From Calonectria ilicicola (lineage: Eukaryota > Ascomycota > Sordariomycetes > Hypocreales > Nectriaceae): DNA of 64,000 nt. The position numbers were made by a program, and so were the translations under genes. Below the pieces are notes generated by a model. That model did no database searches, had not been told where the DNA came from, and worked only from the letters and a program-made list of their open reading frames with translations. Shown here one piece after another: positions 8,824-18,800 of this stretch (the first letter of the stretch is position 1; every line of letters starts with the position of its first letter). The stretch is taken from NCBI GenBank assembly GCA_020809705.1, contig CP085828.1:2356001-2420000 (forward strand), read 5' to 3'.

Positions 8824-11800
8824 CTAACGGAAAGGCCCAATAGGGGCGGGGTATCCTGAATTCATAGAATGAGAAGTTGAAGGGCGCCCGCTGTCGCCAG
8901 ACGCGCGGGTGCTGTGGCGAGGTGTAACATCGCCGGGTTGCGGGATCGTCAACTTATTGTCGACGTGGGAACCAAAAGGGCGAGGTGCCCAAGGATTTTC
9001 ATCATCTGGGAGGTTTACGCCACTGTCGTTCCAGGGATTTCGATCAGCATTGAAACTGCGAGTGGATTCAATCGAGATGAGCGAAGACTTGGAGACGTTG
9101 CTGGAGCCTTTGAAAAAATTGGCATGAGCGGAGTGGGAGCTGTTCTTGCGGCGATCCAAGAACGAGGAAATCGAGGTCATGCTGCCGGGCTTGCGAAGGC
9201 GGTCCAGAATGCTGCTTCGTTCGCGAGCAACTTCATCGCCGAATGCAGCCTTAACAGGAGAGTCGGTAGCAACTGAGGTGGGAGCATGCTGGAGAAGCTT
9301 GGAGTCAAAATACTGGAGTGAGTCCTCAAACGAGTCAGACTTGGGACGGGGAAGTGCGCCCTTAACGACGTTGATCTCGGTCCCGGAAGTGGCAAACTGG
9401 GCCTGCAAGAAGTCCATAGCATCACGCAGGCCACCAGCGTTATTACGAGTAAATCCCCATAGAAGGGTCACGGTGGGCGAGCCATCCTCGGTAATGTCAT
9501 CAGGGTTTTGATGAACAGTAACCTCAACCTCGTGCTGGTTTTTCAATTTGGGGACAAGATCGTGAGCAAAATCAGGAGATTCAAGAAATTTGATCAGATC
9601 AGGGTTGCGGGCCAGAATGAGCTCGTGCTTATCTGGGACCATTCCCAAGAACTCGTCAACGCAATGGGGGACTTGCCACTGGGGGCCATTGACAGTGACT
9701 TCGTCACTGGCTTGCTCAGTACTGGGAAAGTTGATTTTGCAGTTGTACTTTTGCTCCAATTCATCGATCTCAGGGAGACGAGCAATGAGTTGACGGTGAT
9801 ACAAACGGTCAACATTGACAACCTGAGATGTGTATTCGGAGTCCTGATGAAAGGTAGTCAGTATCAAATCATCGAGTAGGGAGAAAATCCCGAAGTGAAA
9901 GTAACAACATACCGCACGGTCAACCATCTCCAAGATCTCGTTCTTGACAGCATCCAAATTTTGAGCATTGCGTGCAGGTGTTCGGCAAATGACGTTGTCG
10001 ACTTTGATATCGTCATCCTCACGGCCCATACCACCCCTATCCATGGCATTGGAGAATTTGACGAAGACAGAGTGCTTTTTCATGATGCGCTGGATGTGTT
10101 GACCACCGATACCAATGATTCGCTTGTGGTACTGATCAGGCACGTGGAAGGAAATTGAGGCCGGCATCTCCTGCTCAACAAGAGTAAGACCCTGCTTCAT
10201 GGATTCGTAGCTTGCAGCCATGACATCAATGTTGAAGTTGTACTCGTTAAATCCGTCAAAAATGATCTGCACATTGCCTTCAATGAACGTTAGTTACAGT
10301 GCGAACAAAGACGGGAGAGTTTTACATACTTTGGCCCATGATCTTGTTGATCTTGCCGTTCTTCTTGCCACTAACAAACTCTTTGTGCTCATTGGCAAGT
10401 TCAATCTTGACACGGATTTGGAACTGCGACTGAGTCACAAATTTGATGTCGGAAATAACCTTGAGCGCAGACTTGACGGCGTCGTCGGATCCAGTGACCG
10501 TAAACGTCATCTTGTCAAAGGACAAATCAGCCTCGGAGTTGGCACAGATGTCACCCAGCATAGTTCGAATGTCGGCAGGACCGGGAAGCTGCCGGGTTTC
10601 AGGCTGTTGAATATACCATCCAGCACTATAAAACTGGCCGGCTAGGGACATAATTTCCCGAACCGTGCGCTCTACGTGAAGCCCTTCACTGCCCTGAACT
10701 CTGACCATGTTGCGCTGGCTAGCCAATGGTGGGAACATGATGTAGGTTCCATTGGCCTCGAGTATCTTACGGATCTTGTCTAAGCGACCGAGCAAGATGC
10801 TATCGATTTTGGCCGCAGGAATGGTCACATCCTTGACATAGAGTCTAATTCGCTGGACAGTCTCGTGGAGCTTTTGTTTTGCAAGTTCGATGGCCTGGGG
10901 CGTCTCGCCAGTAATGAATATATCGGCAGGGTCACGGCGGGTCGCCTTTGGTGGGCAATAGCGATACATTTGCGAGAACGGAGGAGGGAAGTAGATGGCA
11001 GTTCCGGTGGATGACTCGATCAACTTGATATTCTTGCGATGGCGTCCACAAACGAGCTGGTGGCATGACAATTCGAGTTTGGTTACATCAACGACGCGGC
11101 CGAGCTAAGAAGAAACTGTCAAAACGGGTGTCAGATTACAATAAGAATGGAAATCGTACCAATGTGTCGATCTGGATCAAGGTGCGGGCTTTGGCGTGCT
11201 CCGATGACAAGATGTCGCCGTAAATTGCAATTCTCCATCGTTGATCCATACGCAATTCAGCCTCGCCAGTCATGCCATCGACCATGGGGGTCAACTTGGG
11301 ACCGAGCAAGAAAATATCGACGCCGCAGTAGCTAGAGATGTAATCGAGGGTATCTGTTACAGACTTCTTGAGAATTCCGGCAGGCATATCGCAGACCAGC
11401 TGGCCATCAACATCAATCGTGGTGCAACGCTATAGAGGAGTCAGAGCTGAAAGTTGCAGAATGCCTTGTCTAGGAGCAATACAAGGGCGCAGACGGGGCG
11501 AAACGTACGAGCGAGATGGGGGTATCATTCAAAATGGTCTCTCGGCTCTTGTGGACCAGCTCTGGGGAGCCCGACAGACAAACGGTGGTGACCTGCATAC
11601 CTTTGCCGGTCTTGGGCGTTGTGGACTGAACGTGAGCCTCTATGGGGAGGGGGCCGTTGGAGAGTTCGCGACACAGTCTTCGAAGGTTGGCGAGGTTCTG
11701 GGCATGGACCGGCAGCTCGTGAATCTCGACGTCATCTGGCGCATCCTCGGGGTGCGTCCACCTCAGGACAGCGTCGGTAGTAGCATGGAGGATGTCTTCG

Positions 11801-12012
11801 GTGTCGGGGCCGGCAAGATCGGAAGCGAAGGGCACGTTGAAGGAGTAGTGAATCGTGGCGTCGGCGGCCTGAGGAGAGCTTATGGGCTGGCCTGGCTGAG
11901 CAGCGTTCTTGGGATGAGCATTGAGGGCGTTCATAGGCATGTTGGGACGGCCCATTCCAAAGTTGGGACTCATCCTCTCCGACCAGTGACGCATGTTTGC
12001 CAACTTATTCAT
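8824..12012 (-). CDS. Multi-KH-domain RNA-binding protein
   Basis: Five exons on the minus strand: 12012-11509, 11429-11160, 11104-10330, 10277-9913 and 9843-8824, giving 977 aa. All junctions are GT-AG and keep frame. At least four KH-like units are visible: one with CGRHRKNIKLIESSTG (GxxG at 278-281), one with ILLGRLDKIRKILEANG (about 360-390), one with SGKKNGKINKIMGQSNVQIIF spanning the exon 3-4 junction (about 503-525), and the clearest, RIIGIGGQHIQRIM (GIGG at 572-575). A further KH-like segment (LIARLPEIDELEQKYNCKINF) follows. Residues from about 760 are Ser/Asn-rich and disordered. The layout resembles fungal Bicaudal-C/YLL032C-like proteins, which bind RNA in the cytoplasm; the exact orthologue is uncertain. 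The fourth intron (9912-9844) is 69 nt and stop-free, so it could be retained. Confidence 0.82.
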
Positions 12013-12460
12013 GGTGAAGGCAGCGAGGAGTCAATGTCGTCGTCGTCCTCTGAGCGGGCGGCGAGCGACAAGTTGGCGGCGGAGGTGGAGGGAGGGAAGG
12101 GGGGAAAAGAGAACAAGATAGAAACAGAGCCAAGAGAAGGAAAAAGGGTATCGCAGGTCGTTGAAGTCGGGCAAAAAACAGAGGGAACAGGGGGGAAGGG
12201 GGGGAAGAGGGATGGGGGGAACGAAGAGAAAGGATAGATGGATGGCTCTTTCGTCTGATGAGGGACGAGGGAAAGAGCGGGAGGAGGTGGACTGGTGCAC
12301 GCACTGGCTCTGGGCTGGGAAGGTGGTGACTGGGAGTGGAAGGCCCCCATCAGTCAGCAAGCAGCAGAAGGATGGAGTACGGGCAAGGAAGAGAGTGTGG
12401 TAGGCACAAAGGTACCCGTTTTCCGGCTGCGATGTGGCGGGTGCTGCATGTACCTCTTGT

Positions 12461-12515
12461 CCAGCCCCAGCCAGTCCAACCAGTCCAGCCAAACCAGCCA
12501 GACAAGCCAGACAGA
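12461..12515. repeat. Degenerate CCAGNCC repeat
   Basis: About 55 bp made of irregular CCAGCC, CCAGTC and CCAGAC steps of 5-10 bp, in the upstream region of the KH gene. Confidence 0.7.
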
Positions 12516-14499
12516 GCGTGTGGGTTTTTGGCATGGGTAACAAGCCACGGAGCCCGGCAGGGCACACTTACACTCTTCGGGAACGTACACCTGCGATGCT
12601 TGTCCGAACTCGACCCAGCACAGGAGGGCCAAACTAAGTGCCAGATGCCCTAACCAGATGTGAGCATGGGTGCGTGCGAGAGGCCGAACTCCACCTCGCA
12701 CCAAAGCCTACCATCACCTTGGTAAGTAGACGGCTAAGTATTCCTTGAGCCCTGATCCGCGTGCGAAGAAAAAAAAAAGATGCTTTTCTTCGATGGCTTT
12801 CGAAAGCATCACATCGGGGCCCACTCCCCATCCCATTGTCTAATGCGGCCGCGCTCGCGCCTCTGTGGGACGGCATGGACACTCCCCGGCCGAGTTCCCT
12901 GCGTTCCAACGTGTTTAGTGGCATGGCCCCAGGGCTTGGGTGGATCGACAATGCCTGGGTTCTCGTCCCAGTTCCAAACCGCAGAGACCCAAATCCCAGA
13001 TCGTCAGTCTGGCGCAACGGGCAGCGGGGGCAGAGAGGGTTTCTGCTCTCCATCGCACATCCCGCTCGCGAATAGTGTCTCCATAATGTCTGTACTTGAA
13101 GCTACTAACAAGGGGCATGTAGCCATCATCTTGGAGCGTTCACTAACTGCTACTCTGCGTCCGTGTCCTTGGCACCCACCAGCACCTACCCACAAAGGCC
13201 TGAGTTGGCTCGCAAGGAGGGCTTGTTTATTCGACGACACTTAAACACGCCGCACGGCATTTTCTATGGCTAGGGCACGAATGCATGCCAAAGGCCAAAA
13301 GCATTGTACTAGCAAGAAGGTTGCTTCTCCCCGTGCCGCCGCCTATGTTTTGGCGTGGCCGGTAACGTGCTTTTGTCTCTGAAGGTTTGCAGGGCCGTGG
13401 ATCCATCCCATTGAGGGAGAGGTCCATGAGCCGCTGTCAGCGCCAATGCCTGCGACTGCAGCGCCGACACCAACCTAGCACCTAGCACCTGGCACCGAGC
13501 CAGCCTCAGTTCTCAGTTCAGACGTATCCATCCATGTGCATGCATGCATCACCGTGTCATGCGTGTCTGGTATGGTCGAGATTCTCCCTTCCAAAACAAA
13601 CCCCCCCCAGTTTCTCGCCTGGATCTCGCCTGTCTGTATCTCTCCCGGCTGTCTCACAACTCTGAACGCAATCGGAATTTTTCGTTTCCCGTCCGCGTTG
13701 TGTGTTTCTATTAGCCGCCAAGAAAGCTAGACCCGCGCTTCGCACTTCAATTCCGGCCTGTGATAAATAAAAATAATTCATTACACACTTCCACTATGCT
13801 TTTTGCCATGGTGGCGCGCACGTATCACTGGCATCGTTATATCAAAAATTGCACTTGCGAGTAAGGTGATGCATATTCACCTAACGCGCTCCAAAAACAC
13901 TCACCTCCATGACTTGGCCAACCACGCAGTTGATAATAGCGGGGTTCTCGTCATACGAGCATTACAATCAAATCGACCACGTTTTCCCACACATCACAAG
14001 GTCCTCGGCACATCATACCTCGCCTCATAGTAAGCGGCAAAGAACTAGGCGAATGCATCAGCTTCGCCAATACCCTGGGCAATCCACAGAGCCTAGTCAA
14101 ATACCATTTCTCCCATGCAAATGCAGCAATCCGAGATGAGCCCATGTCTCAAAACCCAAGACTTGGCTTTGCACTGCCCAACCAAGTTTGGCTCTCACGC
14201 GATCCGACTGGCCCATCTGGATCCAACTCAACCTCCACTTTGCCCGCCTAGGGTCCTGAGGGGCGCTCTCCCAAAATCCACGGGATCAAATGGCCTGTTC
14301 ATCGGCACCTCAGAGCTGCTCACGGGGCTCGACACGCATGTCTGTCTTGCACTTAGCAACCAATAGCCCATTTCTATGTAGCATCCGTTCACCATCTCCT
14401 GACTTCATTGCAGCCGCTGTGCCCTTGCAAGACATCTGGACGGCCCCCACCAGACAAACCAACGTTCAGGTACAATTCAGTTCACATCCCCACCTAGAT

Positions 14500-14524
14500 G
14501 GGTGACCAGCTAGTGTGGTCACCC
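14500..14524. repeat. Perfect 9-bp inverted repeat with 7-nt spacer
   Basis: GGGTGACCA (14500-14508), then seven bases, then TGGTCACCC (14516-14524). The arms are fully complementary. It lies in an intergenic stretch, about 1.1 kb past the stop codon of the minus-strand gene at 15647. It could be a hairpin or a dimeric factor site. Confidence 0.9.
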
Positions 14525-15646
14525 TTATCAGAACTGCGCTAAACACTGTGATGCACCGTCAGCCATCAACCCCCCTACCCCGAGGGTCTTCTCCAATCCT
14601 GGATTTGAGCATCACTGTCAATGCCAGACTCCGGCTAACCATTCAAAGACCAACGTGGCCTCCCACTTGACAATATAACACAGTTGCACCGGCCATAGCT
14701 GGCCATTGAGAGCAAAATAATTCGTGATTGTTGTCCTGCCGCCCGCAGCCCCTCCAAGTGTTCCGAAACCGAAAGCTTATGACCTCTGAACTCACAGCTT
14801 ATTCCCATAGCCTGCTTCAGGATTGATGACGTTGAGGACCCTTCCCGGTGCCGGGCGGAGCACGACGCGTGTTTGGTGTTTTTGTCGTGTTAACCCTGTT
14901 GACGGCCCTGAGGAAGACCCTCGGTTTCCGGCGGTTATGAGATCCGACTCACCCGGATGTCGATCCAGGGGCAATGCTGGGAGCCATGGCCTATCTCACC
15001 GTGGTCATTGATGTCACAGAGGGACTGCAAATGGGAGGGTTGCTTCTGCCGAAAGCATGTCCAGGGATCGACCCAACTCTGACCGTCGCCGCACTTGCTT
15101 GATCACAGTTAGCTACCCAGCCCTAACCCATCCAATTTGAGCAATCGTGTTTCGCCATGCCTATGCTTGGCATGCAGATTGCCGCGTTTCTCAATCCAGA
15201 ACCGTGGCTGGCCCAAGGCATGGCGGTATACGACAAGAACAAGCATAAACAGTCACGGCAGATTTCTGGGTCTGTTTCACATTCCTGTCGGACTAGATTC
15301 TCCGAGGTTCCGCCCTGCCCCCAATATATCAGAGATAGTGAATCAAATGCCAGAAATAACTTTTTTTTTAAACGTGAATTATCCATGGCGCACAAAATTT
15401 AATGCATCCGTAGGTTTTAGGTATCTACACTCGCATGATGCAAAAGAGGGAAACGATGTTGTTGCCACTCGTTGAGGCATCTTTTTAGAGAAATATATGA
15501 TAGTAATCTGCTATTTGTGGATACAGTCGGGCGAATAAATCAGCCTGTGAAAATCTACAATAGAACTCCTGGGTATCATTATTCATAATCCGCCCTTACA
15601 ATTCTAACTATTAGATCCAATTCCAGAACACGATTCTCCATCCGTT

Positions 15647-18121
15647 TCAACGGTACACTTCCCTCCTCGCATCATCCGCATACACTATCTCTTGTGTTGC
15701 TCCCCTAGGTCGCTCGATAAAAGCAATTTCTTCTCCTCCTCGTAAAGGCTGATCATAATACCGTTCAACAGGCGGCCGCACACTATAATCTCGTCGCATC
15801 ACAGTTCCTTCCACTGAGCGAGACCCGTAATCTCGGACATAGGGCTGGGGAGCCTCACGGCGGCCCTCAGGGTGGACACTGGTGGCATATTGGCGGATCG
15901 GAGGCTCTGGGCGTACGCTTTGTACCCTTCCATATTCATACCGCACAGGTTCTGGTGGTCTGACACTCGCGGACCTCGAGATATACTCTCTTGGTGCCTC
16001 TTCCATGTGTCGCCTCTCTGGCGGTGCCATGACCTCCACAAACTCACTGGATGGTGCCATTGGCCTACTTGAGTATTCCCGTTGATGGGTTTCTCTATAA
16101 TCTTGTGAAACATACTCAGGCTGTGTCACAACTCTCCGTGGCAGGAAAGTTGGTGATGGCCTCCTGTAGATTGCTCCGCCTTGTTCGTATGAATCAACTC
16201 CACCATGTCTTGATACTGCCGCAGGCGCAGCTCTTTCGTAAATTATATCGGGTTCACAGGCTCGCACAGAAGGCGCGACCGAGTGTCGAACAACTGTGGA
16301 TCGCGGTGGCTCGATGTACTCACGTCCGAAAGCATCTACAATGATTCGTGTTGGTGGCGGACGTGATGGCGCAACCATCGGTTCGCCCTCGGGTCGTACA
16401 CTCATTGGATGAGGTTCATAGCTCCTCTGATACGACCACGAAGAACGTGGGTATTCCTCAGCAGGCCGAACCTGGGTGCTTGGGGGCCCTGGAAGAGGAT
16501 TATGGTGGGAAGTCGGCTGGGCCACCACATACGGACCACCAGACACGTATCGGTCCTCCGCGTACTCTCTTCCGTAGACATGCCCCCCAGACACTGCAGC
16601 GCTGGCTGCGCGTTGGGGATAAACGCCTGCCCTCTCGTAATTTACAGGGATGCGGGTATCCCTCTGTATCTGACCTGAGTAAGGCTCGTGTGGAGCGCTG
16701 CTATTTGAAGGTTCATATCTGACATCTTCGTAACCAGGCTCGTTTGCCTGGCGTTGGGCATACCTTTGGCGTTTGCTAGGACGAATGTATGAGGGTACAT
16801 TTATTGGAGATGGAGACCGGGGCTCTGGTTTGATGTAAGGGGTCACTTCAGGCTCTGGCGCTTGCCTGTCTGCCTTTCTCTTCTTCTTTTTCCCCCTCTT
16901 CTTTTCCGATTGCTTTCCGCCTTGTGGAGAACTTTCCGGGCTTGTAACCGCAGTAGGTTCGTTTCTAAGTGCTGCGACCTGGGCCGGTGTTCCTGTAGAA
17001 GAATGTGGAAGTTGCTCGACCACCGGCACTGGACGTCTGGTAGCTGTCAATGGAGAGATGTGTGTGGACTGAAGGGAGTGCAGTGGTTCATGTGTTCGCA
17101 TAAGTGGGGAGGGGGGATGGTCAAGATAGCCGTCACTGAGATGTTGACGAGAAACTGCACCATATGTCACCTCGTGCTGATCAACCTCCGTATTTCCCGA
17201 GTCGCCTGACTGACTCTGGCCGGCGCTGGTATTCTGGCTCGGTCCAGATGATAAGACTCCTCCATCGATGTGACTAACTAACCCAGGAACTTGTCCAACT
17301 CGCGGTCTGGTATTCACAGGGTAACTGGGGATGCCGTCAGGATAGGACTGATAGGGCCGGGAAACGTTCGGGTCTGGCCCAGCGGCAGATGCCTGATTAT
17401 GCCTAGAAGGTTGATTTTGTAAACTCTGTCGTCGAGACTCTTGCGGCTTGGAAGCGCCATCATCTTCAGATTCGTTTCGAACTCGTGAGGTTAATACCGA
17501 CTCGGGCGTGTCATGTTGCGAAGAATAGAAGGTATTGTCATCGAACGAATCGCTTGAAGTCTCGTGATTAGTAGCACCCACATTCTCATCAACAGGAGAA
17601 GGAGCCGCAGTGGCTTGGACGAGCGTTAGGGCTTTGGAGAGCACATCAGATAGGTCGAGGTCAACAAGAGGCTCAGCTTGAGCTGCATTTTTCGTTGCGG
17701 CGCGGCGCTGTTCCACTTCTTCTCTCAGCGCACGCTCAAGCCTCTGCCTCTGCAACTGGAGCTCAGCTTTGATGAGGTCGTCAGATTTTTCTAGGAGGAT
17801 AGGGTTGATTTCAGTGTTTCCTGTGTTAAATGGTTTTGCGGCAGACGCCTTCCCAGGGCCTGCAGGTATGGCTAGTTCCTGCGTGTGGGTAGGATGAGAT
17901 TGCGAGTTACCAAGCTCATGGCCGGCATCTATGGGATGAATGGATGATTGCGCCGACGCAATCAGATTGGGGAGTTTGACGATGGGGTGGTTACCAGAGA
18001 GGATGGCCTCTTGAAACCGAATAATCCTCTCATACTGTTGAATCTCGAGGCCCTGGCTCTCAGCAAGACCTAGAACTTTCTCGCTAGCGAGATGCCCCTG
18101 AACAACACGACCCTGCGCCAT
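15647..18121 (-). CDS. Unrecognised, largely disordered Arg/Tyr/Pro-rich protein, 824 aa
   Basis: Single open frame; the ATG is at 18121 (the frame continues six codons upstream to a TTG). Residues 1 to about 50 are the most ordered-looking part (SEKVLGLAESQGLEIQQYER, then FQEAILSG). A charged helix (about 115-145, LIKAELQLQRQRLERALREE) could be a coiled coil. A lysine cluster (KKRGKKKKRKADR, about residue 405) looks like a nuclear localisation signal. The C-terminal 350 residues are very rich in Arg, Tyr and Pro, with loosely repeated REYxSR and SVRPxEP motifs, a composition often linked to condensate-forming proteins. I do not recognise a family. A nuclear role is inference from the basic cluster only. 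Divergent from the Eps1-like gene, 680 bp away. Confidence 0.75.
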   Translation of the reverse strand: MAQGRVVQGHLASEKVLGLAESQGLEIQQYERIIRFQEAILSGNHPIVKLPNLIASAQSSIHPIDAGHELGNSQSHPTHTQELAIPAGPGKASAAKPFNTGNTEINPILLEKSDDLIKAELQLQRQRLERALREEVEQRRAATKNAAQAEPLVDLDLSDVLSKALTLVQATAAPSPVDENVGATNHETSSDSFDDNTFYSSQHDTPESVLTSRVRNESEDDGASKPQESRRQSLQNQPSRHNQASAAGPDPNVSRPYQSYPDGIPSYPVNTRPRVGQVPGLVSHIDGGVLSSGPSQNTSAGQSQSGDSGNTEVDQHEVTYGAVSRQHLSDGYLDHPPSPLMRTHEPLHSLQSTHISPLTATRRPVPVVEQLPHSSTGTPAQVAALRNEPTAVTSPESSPQGGKQSEKKRGKKKKRKADRQAPEPEVTPYIKPEPRSPSPINVPSYIRPSKRQRYAQRQANEPGYEDVRYEPSNSSAPHEPYSGQIQRDTRIPVNYERAGVYPQRAASAAVSGGHVYGREYAEDRYVSGGPYVVAQPTSHHNPLPGPPSTQVRPAEEYPRSSWSYQRSYEPHPMSVRPEGEPMVAPSRPPPTRIIVDAFGREYIEPPRSTVVRHSVAPSVRACEPDIIYERAAPAAVSRHGGVDSYEQGGAIYRRPSPTFLPRRVVTQPEYVSQDYRETHQREYSSRPMAPSSEFVEVMAPPERRHMEEAPREYISRSASVRPPEPVRYEYGRVQSVRPEPPIRQYATSVHPEGRREAPQPYVRDYGSRSVEGTVMRRDYSVRPPVERYYDQPLRGGEEIAFIERPRGATQEIVYADDARREVYR

Positions 18122-18800
18122 GGCGACAAGAAGTAGCAAACACCCGTCGCGTCACCCGGTGCTTTAGGCAAGAAAGCACCAGAGACTGTTCGCGAACAGG
18201 GGATAGAAAAGGCAGGAAAGAAACAATACGCGATACAGTAAGATCCTGGCAGTGCTTTTCTACCAGACCCGTAGGGACGTGGGTCAGGAATGCTCAGTAA
18301 GCGACTATGCTCGAGTGAAAAGCTGATGTTTGTGACCGAACGGTAGGAGGTTTGTACTGGTGTCACGGTATGGGGAATTATTATTAGGCGGTGTGGCCGG
18401 CAGAATTCCAGTGTGCTCCCTTGATGGGTCTTGCCAGTGCCACCTTACCCCCCAGGCCATCTTGACACATGCGACTCCTGAATGCCGTACGTAAGCTGCT
18501 GCTTTCGCTGGCCTCTTGAGCCTCCCTGTACTCTCATTTTGTCCCTTTCATCGCCCTGACTCGCGCGCAGCGTGCGCTTTATTAATCCTGCATTTCTGGT
18601 CTCCTTTATGGCGGAAACGTACTGCTAGCCCATCCATTCAACCCGCCCATACGAGCCGATCATCAACCCCTTGTCCGGGATTACACGCTAGATCCTAATC
18701 ATCATCCACATCTTCATCTTCGGCGCGCGCTTTCGCATCTGATACTCTTCCTTGTCGCTGGCCCAGAAATCTTGCGCTGGTAAGCGCATTCGGCTCGGAC
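18122..18800. promoter_or_regulatory. Divergent promoter between the 824-aa protein and the Eps1-like PDI
   Basis: About 680 bp between diverging ATGs. The side next to the PDI (18510-18720) is pyrimidine-rich, like many filamentous-fungal leaders. I see no clear unfolded-protein-response element. Confidence 0.45.

Larger units (their letters stand above)
12013..15646. other. 3.6-kb intergenic region without a supported gene
   Basis: 12013-12350 is purine-rich on the + strand (pyrimidine-rich as sense leader of the KH gene) and carries an upstream ORF that ends at the KH start. A degenerate CCAGNCC repeat lies at 12461-12515 and a perfect inverted repeat at 14500-14524. Open frames up to 154 codons (for example 12780-13244 +) lack family similarity, splice logic or plausible composition. 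I scanned for tRNA B-box and 5S-like sequence and found nothing convincing. Confidence 0.55.

Noticed and set aside
11368..12237. 289-codon + strand frame opposite KH exons 1-2
   Set aside because: Antisense to exons that splice correctly into a KH protein; no family motifs, Gly/Glu-rich shadow.
12780..13244. 154-codon + strand frame in the 12-15.6 kb gap
   Set aside because: Pro/Arg/Cys/Trp-rich without domain, with overlapping frames of similar length in other phases and no splice pattern.
18122..18366. 98-codon minus-strand frame upstream of the 824-aa protein
   Set aside because: It overlaps the start of the 824-aa gene in another frame (18070-18366) and begins without clear coding character; probably leader sequence.
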